Assembly (NCBI GenBank): GCA_005792225.1
Contig: SXSP01000075.1
Location: forward strand, 1 to 8,642
DNA from: Bdellovibrionales bacterium
GTDB taxonomy: Bacteria; Bdellovibrionota; Bdellovibrionia; Bdellovibrionales; JAMPXM01
Length of the DNA stretch: 8,642 bases
Direction of reading: 5' to 3'
Of the stretch, positions 1 to 6,442 are shown one piece after another (positions within the stretch are counted from its first letter, which is position 1; every line of letters starts with the position of its first letter). Under the pieces are notes generated by a model. That model was given only the letters and a program-made list of their open reading frames with translations. It made no database searches and was not told the origin of the DNA. The translations under genes were made by a program, and so were the position numbers.

Positions 1-582
1 AATCCGTTTCCCGCAAGCTTCCGCATCAAACTTAAAAGAACCGTTCAGACGGAAGAGGACATCAAGGTCCTCGAAAAGCTCGCTGACGTCGTGGGTAAAG
101 TTCCCGGTGTCGAGGATGTTTCCTGGGGACAAGGTTGGGTTCGCAATTACTCATCCGTCGTTTCAGCCGTGAATACCAGCGGCGGCGTGATGATGTTCAT
201 TCTTCTCTGCGGAAGCCTCTTCGTGATCGGCAACTCGATTCGTGCTTCGATCACGTCCAGGCGAGAGGAGATCGAAATCCTCGAACTCGTCGGTGCTACG
301 TCGAGTATGATTCGTCGTCCTTTCGTAGCCGAAGGCCTCATCATGGGGGCGCTCGCATCGCTCTTCGCCATCGTTGCAAATTTAGGTCTCTTCTATTGGC
401 AAAAGATGGTCATGGGTCAAAGCATCGCCCTTGCGCGTGTCGTACCTGTTCTCTCGTTCTTGAATCCGTACCTGATTTTGGGCTTCTTCGTCGCTGGCTC
501 GTTCATGGGAGCTCTCGGCGCTTGGTTGACGATTCGCAAGATTAACGACGGCTGGTCCGCCAGTCAGGGACGAGAAGCGTGA
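1..582 (+). CDS. ftsX: Cell division protein FtsX, C-terminal part (5' end outside window)
   Basis: FtsX is the membrane subunit of the FtsEX complex, an ABC-transporter-like machine that works at the division septum and drives peptidoglycan hydrolysis through periplasmic activators. The reading frame is open from base 1, so the gene begins outside the window; 193 codons are visible. The fragment begins with NPFPASF, typical of the FtsX extracytoplasmic domain. Hydrophobic segments follow at about fragment residues 62-80, 108-134 and 157-178, matching the last three of the four FtsX membrane helices. Between the first two lies the cytoplasmic loop REEIEILELVGAT (89-100), a strong FtsX signature thought to contact FtsE. 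The stop overlaps the start of the next gene by 4 bases (GTGA), so translation is probably coupled to the EnvC-like partner. ftsE is expected just upstream but is not seen. An internal GTG at 91 is not the real start. Confidence 0.93.
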   Translation, partial: NPFPASFRIKLKRTVQTEEDIKVLEKLADVVGKVPGVEDVSWGQGWVRNYSSVVSAVNTSGGVMMFILLCGSLFVIGNSIRASITSRREEIEILELVGATSSMIRRPFVAEGLIMGALASLFAIVANLGLFYWQKMVMGQSIALARVVPVLSFLNPYLILGFFVAGSFMGALGAWLTIRKINDGWSASQGREA

Positions 583-1712
583 AACGTTCTTTTCGCCACA
601 TTCTTCCTCTCATCGCGCTCGTCTTCGGAACGACGGCCGTTGCAGACGTCGATCCCGAGGCGCTCGTCGAGAAGTACGAGGAAAGTCGAAAGGAAGTCGC
701 CGAGGCGGAAGCGCAGAAGCGCCGTATCCTTGGTTCGCTCTACGGCATCAATCAGCGGATGAAGCGAATCACGCACGAAAAGAACAACCTCACCGACGAG
801 CTCTTTCAAGCTCAGGACAACGTAAAAAATATCGCGAAGATCATCGCGAACCTCGAAGCCCAAATCAAAGCTCAGAAGAAGCTACTGAGAAAGCGACTCC
901 GCGCCCTCTATAAACTCTCTGGCGAGGGTTATTTGGCGATCGTCTTCTCGAGGACCGATCCTCAGGATCTCGACCGCACGATGCGCTTCTTAAAAATCGT
1001 AACGGACAATGACTACTACCTCATTCGTGCGTATCAGGGAAACATCGCGAGCTATACGGCTCAAAAGGCAAAACTGCGTGGCCAAGTCGAGAAGCTGATC
1101 TCGATCGAAAAGAACATCAAAAAGAAAGAAAACCTCCTCGTCGCCGAACACCAGGCGAAATCCAAAATCGTATCGACACTCGACAAAGAAAAAGTCGCGC
1201 ACATCAACCGCATGAAATCACTCCGCCGGAGTGGTCAGGAAATGAATCTTGGAGAGATCCTGCAGGCGTCCATCTTCGAACAAAAAGGACAACTGACGGC
1301 TCCCATCCGCGGAGTGGTTGCGCAAGACTTCGGTCTCGTCACGGATGAGAAGTACAAAATTCGTTTAGCTCATAAGGGTTGGCTCTTCGAAGCGAGCGAG
1401 ACGAGTGAAGTCTCCTCGATCTACGACGGGACGATCGTATTTTCAGATCACGTCAAAGGCTATGGTCATACCATCGTCGTGGATCACGGTGATCATTATT
1501 ATTCCGTGTATTCCCATATCTCTCGCGTGACCATCAAGACAGGTGATACGATCAAGAAGGGTCAAGTCATCGCGCTCGCCGGCCCGATCGGCAAAGAGAA
1601 GACGGGACTCTATTTCGAAATTCGTCATTTCTCAGAACCAGAGAACCCGGCGAATTGGATTCGCCCCGGCCAAGAAAATTCGATCGCCACCAACGCGACA
1701 GGAGACAGCTGA
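579..1712 (+). CDS. envC: EnvC-like murein hydrolase activator with degenerate LytM domain
   Basis: This 377-residue protein has the EnvC architecture. A signal peptide covers residues 1 to about 22 (basic start, hydrophobic core, likely cleavage after AVA). A long charged, heptad-like coiled coil spans about 25-215, and a LytM/M23 domain spans about 238-365. The M23 metal ligands are missing. The H-x(3)-D motif reads HKGWL at 265-269, and the HxH motif reads GLYFE at 343-347. The GLYFEIR stretch closely matches E. coli EnvC, which is not a peptidase but activates periplasmic amidases when FtsEX signals. I infer the same role here: FtsX recruits it through the coiled coil and it releases amidase activity at the septum. 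The GTG start overlaps the ftsX stop by 4 bases, and ctpA follows after 1 base. The GTG is favoured because a signal peptide follows it directly. The exact amidase partner cannot be seen in this window. Confidence 0.9.
   Translation: MKRSFRHILPLIALVFGTTAVADVDPEALVEKYEESRKEVAEAEAQKRRILGSLYGINQRMKRITHEKNNLTDELFQAQDNVKNIAKIIANLEAQIKAQKKLLRKRLRALYKLSGEGYLAIVFSRTDPQDLDRTMRFLKIVTDNDYYLIRAYQGNIASYTAQKAKLRGQVEKLISIEKNIKKKENLLVAEHQAKSKIVSTLDKEKVAHINRMKSLRRSGQEMNLGEILQASIFEQKGQLTAPIRGVVAQDFGLVTDEKYKIRLAHKGWLFEASETSEVSSIYDGTIVFSDHVKGYGHTIVVDHGDHYYSVYSHISRVTIKTGDTIKKGQVIALAGPIGKEKTGLYFEIRHFSEPENPANWIRPGQENSIATNATGDS
1700..1704 (+). promoter_or_regulatory. Ribosome binding site of ctpA
   Basis: AGGAG lies 9 bases before the ATG at 1714, inside the last codons of the EnvC-like gene. 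It supports 1714 as the true ctpA start rather than any upstream start in the same open frame. Confidence 0.7.
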
Positions 1713-1713
1713 G

Positions 1714-3189
1714 ATGCAGCGCCAACGCCGATTCCGCCCCCTCGTGATCATTTCGTTTCTCGTCTCGTTTGGTTTAGGTGGCGTCGTCATGGGATCAATG
1801 GCTTCCGACACGGTTTCCGCGATGGCGAAAGATCGCTACCAAGATCTTCAGATCTTCGCGAAAGTCTTGAACCTCGTTCAGCAGTACTACGTTGAAGAAG
1901 TCGACAGCCACAAACTCATCTACGGCGGCATCAAAGGGATGCTCGCCGAACTCGACCCGCACACGAACTTCCTGATGCCCGAAGTTTACAAAGCGTTCGA
2001 AAACGAAACCTCCGGCGAATTCGGCGGAATCGGTATCGAAATTACGGTCCAAAACGACATTCTGACCGTTATTTCGCCAATCGAAGACACGCCGGCTTGG
2101 GAAGCCGGGATTCTCGCGGGCGATAAGATCGTCGAAATTAACGGCGAAAGCACAAAGGGCTTCAGCCTCGCCGAGGCCGCTCAAAGAATGCGCGGGAAGA
2201 AAGGCTCAAAAGTCCGTCTCGGAATTTTCCGTGACAGCTTTGATAAGCCAAAAGAGTTCGTCGTTGAGCGCGGTACCGTAAAAGTGAAATCCGTCAAATT
2301 CACGGATCTCGAAGATGGATACGGCTATATTCGCCTAACGAGCTTCATCGAGAACTCAGCGCCTGATTTCGAAAAATACCTCGGGCAAATGCGCGCGAAG
2401 GGAAAAGATATCAAAGGTCTCATCATCGATCTTCGCCGGAATCCGGGTGGACTTCTCGATCAAGCCGTTCGCATCAGCGATCTCTTCCTCGAAAAGGGCG
2501 TGATCGTGAGCACGATCGGCCGCAATAAGCGCGAGAAAGAAACCATTTACGCCAAGAAGGAAGGCACCTACTCGGGCTTCCCGATCATCGTCCTCATCAA
2601 CGAATCGTCGGCGAGTGCGAGCGAAATCGTCGCGGGCGCTCTGCAAGATAACAAACGTGCCCTCATCATGGGTCAGAGATCCTTCGGTAAAGGTTCCGTT
2701 CAGTCAGTGGTCAAACTCGGTGATGGATCAGGGCTTAAGCTGACCGTGGCTCGCTACTACACGCCGAGCGGTCGCTCGATCCAGGCGGAAGGCATCAATC
2801 CCGACGTCGTCGTCGAGGATCTCGACTCCGAAGCTTACAAAAAGTCCGTCATCCGTCGTGATGTGCGCCGCGAACAGGACATCAGCGGTCACCTGCTCAG
2901 TGAGAAAGAGCGCAAAGATCGCGAAGGAAAGAACGTCGAAGGCGACGTGAATTTCTGGTGGAAACAAGATCAGACCAAAAAAGATAAACCCAAGAACGCC
3001 CGCGAGAGGCTTCTCACGGATGACATGCAGGTCGTTCAAGCCTTTAACTATTTGAAAGCGTGGAAGGTGATGGAAGGATTCAGCGCGGGCGAAAAAGCTC
3101 CCGTCGCTGAAGTTGCGACCGCGGCTTCGCCGACGCCTGCGGCCTCACCCACGGCAACTCCCAAAGCGACTCCCAAGCAAAAGAAGTAA
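1714..3189 (+). CDS. ctpA: CtpA-type carboxyl-terminal processing protease (S41 family)
   Basis: A 491-residue periplasmic serine protease of the C-terminal processing family, which cleaves envelope proteins near their C-termini. Residues 10-29 form a membrane segment after a basic start (signal anchor or signal peptide). The N-terminal helical part (40-95) holds DPHTNFL. A PDZ domain lies at about 95-185 and should bind substrate C-termini. The S41 core follows, with DLRRNPGGLL at 239-248, SSASASE at 298-304 and GKGSVQ at 325-330. The catalytic dyad is most likely Ser301 and Lys326, with Gln330 in the usual supporting position; the 25-residue spacing fits the family. The tail (about 461-491) is rich in Ala, Pro and Thr and ends in lysines, so it looks disordered. 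ATG at 1714 is chosen because AGGAG at 1700-1704 precedes it by 9 bases and the membrane segment follows. A longer frame from 1543 would overlap envC by 170 bases. Confidence 0.94.
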   Translation: MQRQRRFRPLVIISFLVSFGLGGVVMGSMASDTVSAMAKDRYQDLQIFAKVLNLVQQYYVEEVDSHKLIYGGIKGMLAELDPHTNFLMPEVYKAFENETSGEFGGIGIEITVQNDILTVISPIEDTPAWEAGILAGDKIVEINGESTKGFSLAEAAQRMRGKKGSKVRLGIFRDSFDKPKEFVVERGTVKVKSVKFTDLEDGYGYIRLTSFIENSAPDFEKYLGQMRAKGKDIKGLIIDLRRNPGGLLDQAVRISDLFLEKGVIVSTIGRNKREKETIYAKKEGTYSGFPIIVLINESSASASEIVAGALQDNKRALIMGQRSFGKGSVQSVVKLGDGSGLKLTVARYYTPSGRSIQAEGINPDVVVEDLDSEAYKKSVIRRDVRREQDISGHLLSEKERKDREGKNVEGDVNFWWKQDQTKKDKPKNARERLLTDDMQVVQAFNYLKAWKVMEGFSAGEKAPVAEVATAASPTPAASPTATPKATPKQKK

Positions 3190-4137
3190 CTAGGATCGTA
3201 AGAGAACTTCGACATGAATTTGCGCCCGCGGTTCCGTGAAGTCAGACGGGGCCGCGCGAAACTTCCCGAAAACCGAATCGTCAAAGCTCCGGGCAAAACT
3301 CGCAATGAGTTCCGAAGTTGAAGTTCCGGCCGCGAGAAGCTCCTCGAGCCGAACTCCGAGCGTTCGCTTTTCCAGTCTATGCCCAGAGTTGTCCACAATG
3401 AGTGAGGTGTGGAAAACAGAAGGCGTTTCTCGATGCCCTTCCAAATCGCCCATCCAGTCGTGAATCGCCCGCTGAAGTCGGGCGGCAGACTGTAAATCGA
3501 CACTCCTCACCAGAAGTTCATAGGCACCGTCAAAGTCATCAATCGCGCACGCCCAATGATAAGCGGGAACAAAGCTCTCGCGTGAGGGTAAACCGCTTGA
3601 GTCGAGCTGCGCACCCGAGCGCGCGATGATGAAATCTTCTCCGCCTGATGTGAGCGGCATCCGAAACCGCCACGCCAATGTCTCTGCCGCTTCGAGCTCA
3701 CGTGGCGAAGTCAACTGGCGACAGCGCCCGCTGTAAATGGGCGCATGCTCCGAATGAGGAGCCGAGGCGATTGACGCGAGCGAGGCTTGCACCTCTTTGC
3801 GAGAGCAATCGCAGGCGTAAACCTGACCGCTGAAGACGGCGGACCGAAACAAATTCCAGTGACGATCCGCGAACTCGCTTTGCACTAAGAGCTGGTCGGG
3901 CTCAAGGCCTAAGAGATGCAGATCTTGAAGTTGAGAGGCTTGCGCCCAAGGGTGAACTCGCGGGCGATCGATATCTTCTACACGCACGATCCAGGGTTTT
4001 GCGAGGGCGCGAGACCATTGATGCGAGATCCATGCGGTCCGAAGATTGCCGATATGAAAATGCCCCGTCGGAGAGGGGGCGAATCTCACGCCTCCCGTCC
4101 GCGGGGCACGATGGATCGAAGCAGAAGCTTCAGCCAC
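3190..4137 (-). CDS. gluQRS: Glutamyl-Q tRNA(Asp) synthetase (truncated GluRS paralogue)
   Basis: GluQRS activates glutamate and attaches it to queuosine at the wobble position of tRNA(Asp); it does not charge tRNA(Glu). At 315 residues the protein is the right length for the catalytic half of GluRS without the anticodon-binding domain. Seen: the class I motif FAPSPTGHFHIGN (19-31, HIGH-type), the RVEDIDRPR stretch (52-60), a zinc-site pattern C109-x-C111...Y135-x3-C139 typical of GluQRS, and a YHWACAIDD block (193-201) matching the family YQLAVVVDD region. The KMSKS-like loop reads HRLEK at 253-257, with Glu where Ser is usual, so activity may differ. The start is GTG at 4137, directly after the tig stop (TAAGTG), which suggests translational coupling. 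The usual gammaproteobacterial partner dksA is not here. The stop abuts the ctpA stop on the other strand. It could also be called a GluRS-like protein, but the zinc site favours GluQRS. Confidence 0.87.
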   Translation of the reverse strand: MAEASASIHRAPRTGGVRFAPSPTGHFHIGNLRTAWISHQWSRALAKPWIVRVEDIDRPRVHPWAQASQLQDLHLLGLEPDQLLVQSEFADRHWNLFRSAVFSGQVYACDCSRKEVQASLASIASAPHSEHAPIYSGRCRQLTSPRELEAAETLAWRFRMPLTSGGEDFIIARSGAQLDSSGLPSRESFVPAYHWACAIDDFDGAYELLVRSVDLQSAARLQRAIHDWMGDLEGHRETPSVFHTSLIVDNSGHRLEKRTLGVRLEELLAAGTSTSELIASFARSFDDSVFGKFRAAPSDFTEPRAQIHVEVLLRS

Positions 4138-5460
4138 TTAGGGCTGAGCCTCTCTCTCGGTTTCGAGTTGTTCGCGGGGAACTTCCTCGAGCTTCGCCTT
4201 CGAGATCAAATAGTCGAGAACTTTCTCTTCGGTGACTTGGTAGACAAGACGCGCGCGGCGTTCTTGTTCACCGTAGAACTCAGCCAAGCGCGAGAGTTCG
4301 ATGCCCGACTGCTGGGCGTATTCTTGAAGTTTCGCTTCGACATCCGCGTTGGTCGCGCGGAGGTTCTGTTCGTTCGCGATCTTGTCGATCAAGAAGCTCG
4401 ATTGGATCATGTACGAAGCCGTCTGTTCGAAGTCGTTATCCCACTTCGACTTGTAATCGTTGAACTGATCCGGCGGCATCCCTTGTTGCTGCATGCGCTT
4501 TTCGAAATCCTCGATCAGAGCTTTCTTCTGATCAGCGAGGAGAGTCTTGGGAACGGCGACGGGATTGTTGTCGACGAGAACCTTCATCAAACGGTTCTTG
4601 AGGTCTTCTTTTACGCGCTTGGATTCACGCTTTTCGAAGTCTTCGCGGATCGCGGTTTTCAGAGCCTCGAGATTCTCGTAAGGACCAAGGCCCTTCGCGA
4701 ATTCATCGTTCAACTCCGGAAGCGATTTCTTGCGAAGCTCTTTCAGCGTGACCTGGAACTCAACCGGTTTACCCGCGAGGTCCGCGACGTGATAGTCAGC
4801 CGGGAACGAAACGCGAATCGTGTGGTTGGATCCGGGACGCATGCCGATCACACCATCCTCGAAACCGGGGATGAAGGTGTTGCTACCGAGATCTAATTCG
4901 TGGCCTTCAGCCGAACCGTTTTCAAGGGGAGCGCCGTCGATGAAACCTTTGAAATCGATGACCGCGACATCGCCCTTTTCAGCGGCACGATCTTCAAAGA
5001 CGGGCGCCGTCTCGGCGCGGCCTTTACGGATGTCTTCGAGAGTGTCGTTCACCATTTTATCACCGAGTTCGAGTTTCTCGGTTTTAACGGGGAGACCTTC
5101 GATTTTCTTAATTGTGACTTCAGGGCGAACTTCGAACTCAGCCGTGAACGAGAAAGCTTTGTCTTCTTCCAACGGATCGAACTCGATCGTGGGATAGCTG
5201 ATCGGATCGAGCGAATGCTCTTTTAAAGCTTCGCCATATTTCGTTTGGATGATGTCTTGGATGACGTCTTGTTTTAGTTTCTCGCCGTAGGCGGCGCGAA
5301 CCGCGCTTAAGGGCGCTTTACCTTTTCTGAAGCCTTTGAGTTGGACGTGCTTTTGAATGCCTTGAAGCGCATTCTGAATTGCCTCTTGTACTTCAGAAGC
5401 GGGAACTTCAATATTGAGCTTGCGTTCCAAATTGGAAACGGTTTCGAGGCTCGATTTCAT
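4138..5460 (-). CDS. tig: Trigger factor, ribosome-associated chaperone and prolyl isomerase
   Basis: Trigger factor docks at the ribosome exit tunnel and shields nascent chains. The 440-residue protein has the normal family length and three-domain order. An N-terminal ribosome-binding domain spans about 1-115, with the signature GFRKGKAP at 43-50. An FKBP-type prolyl isomerase domain spans about 150-243, with GDVAVIDFKGFIDG at 163-176 and FIPGFEDGVIGM at 196-207. A helical C-terminal chaperone domain runs from about 244 to 430. The ATG at 5460 is supported by GGAGG on the minus strand, 4 bases upstream, and by the typical N-terminus starting MKSSLETVSNLERKL. A longer in-frame start at 5688 would lie inside the divergent ATPase gene and is rejected. 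In many bacteria tig precedes clpP and clpX; here it is followed by gluQRS instead. It is transcribed away from the ATPase operon across a 67-base region. Confidence 0.97.
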   Translation of the reverse strand: MKSSLETVSNLERKLNIEVPASEVQEAIQNALQGIQKHVQLKGFRKGKAPLSAVRAAYGEKLKQDVIQDIIQTKYGEALKEHSLDPISYPTIEFDPLEEDKAFSFTAEFEVRPEVTIKKIEGLPVKTEKLELGDKMVNDTLEDIRKGRAETAPVFEDRAAEKGDVAVIDFKGFIDGAPLENGSAEGHELDLGSNTFIPGFEDGVIGMRPGSNHTIRVSFPADYHVADLAGKPVEFQVTLKELRKKSLPELNDEFAKGLGPYENLEALKTAIREDFEKRESKRVKEDLKNRLMKVLVDNNPVAVPKTLLADQKKALIEDFEKRMQQQGMPPDQFNDYKSKWDNDFEQTASYMIQSSFLIDKIANEQNLRATNADVEAKLQEYAQQSGIELSRLAEFYGEQERRARLVYQVTEEKVLDYLISKAKLEEVPREQLETEREAQP

Positions 5461-5464
5461 AGAT

Positions 5465-5469
5465 CCTCC
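5465..5469 (-). promoter_or_regulatory. Ribosome binding site of tig
   Basis: The minus strand reads GGAGG here, 4 bases before the ATG at 5460. The spacing is short but the core is strong, and it fixes the tig start against the longer frame reaching 5688. Confidence 0.7.
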
Positions 5470-5504
5470 GGACAGGAATTTGCGGCGCGTAAAAAAGAGC
5501 TGCG

Positions 5505-5533
5505 ATCTTAGGGGAAAGGGAGTTTGTTTGCAA
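5505..5533 (-). promoter_or_regulatory. Possible sigma-70 promoter of tig
   Basis: On the minus strand TTGCAA (5533-5528) and TAAGAT (5510-5505) are separated by exactly 17 bases. Each matches four of six consensus positions. Transcription would begin near 5498 and leave a leader of about 38 bases before the tig ATG. The -35 box coincides with the TTG start codon of the divergent ATPase gene. The matches are modest, so this is a candidate only. No equally convincing promoter was found for the + strand operon; it would have to lie within the first codons of tig. Confidence 0.33.
5518..5522 (+). promoter_or_regulatory. Ribosome binding site of the first ArsA/Get3-like gene
   Basis: GGGAG, within the purine run 5510-5522, sits 5 bases before a TTG codon at 5528. 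It is the best Shine-Dalgarno match in the region and selects TTG 5528 over the TTG at 5414, which lies inside tig and would add residues unrelated to the family. Confidence 0.6.
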
Positions 5534-6442
5534 GCAACGAAACAAGCCGCAGCTACCGCCTGGAAAGGCCGCAAGATCGTCTTCGTCTCCGGCAAAGGCG
5601 GTGTGGGAAAGTCTCTCGTGGCTGCCGCCATCGCCCAGGAAGAAACGCGCGCGGGACGAAAAGTCCTTCTCGCCGAGATCGGCGACACCAGCTACTACAA
5701 AGATTTCTGGAACTTGCCCCACGTCGGTCATGACCCGGTCGCAACCAAGGCGGGATTCGACATCGCCCTCTGGAACGGCGAGAGCTGCCTTCGCGAATAC
5801 GTTCTCTTTTACCTCCGGCTGCAACGTCTCTACTCGCTGTTCTTTGAGAACAAAGTCATGAAATCCTTGATCAATGTGGCTCCCGGCCTCAACGAAATCG
5901 CCATTCTCGGTAAGATCACGAGCGGCGTTCGCAAAGTCGGCCCACCCATGCATTATGATCTGATCGTGGTGGATTGCTACGCAACAGGTCACGCCCTTGC
6001 TCTCCTCCAAGCTCCCAAGGGCATGATGGAGGCGATCAAGTTCGGGCCGATGGGCCATCACTCGCGGGAAATGGAAGCGGTCATAGAAAACCAATCGATC
6101 TGCGGTTACGTGGTGGCGACTCTTCTAGAAGAAATGCCGGTCGTCGAAACCCTCGAGTTTTGTGAAAAGTTGAAAACGCAGGTGGGCGTCGACTCCTCGG
6201 TCATCGCGAATAAAATTCTGTCACTTCCGGTTGAAGAAGCTCAGCTCAACCAACTCAAAACGCAAGATCCTCGGGGCCTCGGAGAATTCGCGAAATATCT
6301 CGATGCGATCTTTGATCGACAGCGTGAGCTCTTTGCTCTCCTCGAAAAATCGGTTTCGCGTCTGGCGCGTGTTCCGTTCATCTTCTCGGCGGATCCAGAA
6401 GTCTTGGTGAAAAAGACGGGGGAGGCTTTACGGGAAACATAG
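5528..6442 (+). CDS. ArsA/Get3-family ATPase, first member of a tandem pair
   Basis: A 304-residue cytoplasmic P-loop ATPase of the ArsA/Get3/MinD class, probably starting at TTG 5528. The deviant Walker A motif is GKGGVGKS at 22-29, with signature Lys23 and P-loop Lys28. The Switch II region reads DCYATGHALALL at 149-160, clearly related to the ArsA DTAPTGHTLRLL signature. The Switch I DPA motif is absent: the equivalent stretch after beta 2 reads LLAEIGDTSYY (47-57), so the usual catalytic aspartate is missing. There is no CxxC pair as in eukaryotic Get3 and no arsenite-site cysteine pattern. No arsB, arsR or arsC gene is nearby, so arsenic transport is unlikely. Tandem ArsA/Get3-like pairs are known in other bacteria, for example Rv3679-Rv3680 of Mycobacterium tuberculosis. 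I infer a regulatory or structural half of a heterodimer with the next gene. Cargo and partner are unknown. Confidence 0.85.
   Translation: MQATKQAAATAWKGRKIVFVSGKGGVGKSLVAAAIAQEETRAGRKVLLAEIGDTSYYKDFWNLPHVGHDPVATKAGFDIALWNGESCLREYVLFYLRLQRLYSLFFENKVMKSLINVAPGLNEIAILGKITSGVRKVGPPMHYDLIVVDCYATGHALALLQAPKGMMEAIKFGPMGHHSREMEAVIENQSICGYVVATLLEEMPVVETLEFCEKLKTQVGVDSSVIANKILSLPVEEAQLNQLKTQDPRGLGEFAKYLDAIFDRQRELFALLEKSVSRLARVPFIFSADPEVLVKKTGEALRET
6410..6442 (+). other. Junction of the two ATPase genes: possible non-AUG start or recoding site
   Basis: This stretch ends the first ATPase gene and should start the second. It contains AAAAAG (6410-6415, in frame as AAA AAG), GGGGGAGG (6418-6425) and ATAG (6439-6442), where a putative ATA start overlaps the TAG stop. 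GGAGG could serve as ribosome binding site but is 13 bases from ATA, longer than usual. A -1 slip at the A run or G run would continue into the second frame through a Gly-rich linker (GGGFTG) and fuse both ATPases. The sequence does not decide between re-initiation, recoding and a base error. Confidence 0.35.

Noticed and set aside
1543..1713. Longer in-frame start for the CtpA protease
   Set aside because: The extra residues are the envC reading frame seen one frame over, while ATG 1714 has a good ribosome binding site and is followed by a signal segment.
3120..3186. Repeat array at the end of ctpA
   Set aside because: The Ala-Pro-Thr pattern is an irregular low-complexity tail, not a true DNA tandem repeat.
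3916..4896. 326-codon open frame on the + strand opposite gluQRS and tig
   Set aside because: It is the antisense of two well-recognised genes; its sequence shows no known domain and it exists because of codon bias.
5491..5510. Small hairpin or terminator between tig and the ATPase operon
   Set aside because: The AAGA/TCTT pairing is only 4-5 base pairs and the genes diverge, so a terminator is not expected.
5414..5527. Upstream TTG start of the first ATPase
   Set aside because: It overlaps the tig coding start and adds residues unlike the family; TTG 5528 has a well-placed Shine-Dalgarno sequence.
5461..5688. N-terminal extension of trigger factor by 76 residues
   Set aside because: It lies opposite the P-loop coding part of the divergent ATPase and does not resemble trigger factor; the family N-terminus begins at 5460 with GGAGG upstream.
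5408..6094. 228-codon minus-strand frame opposite the first ATPase
   Set aside because: Antisense shadow of a P-loop ATPase gene with no recognisable domain.
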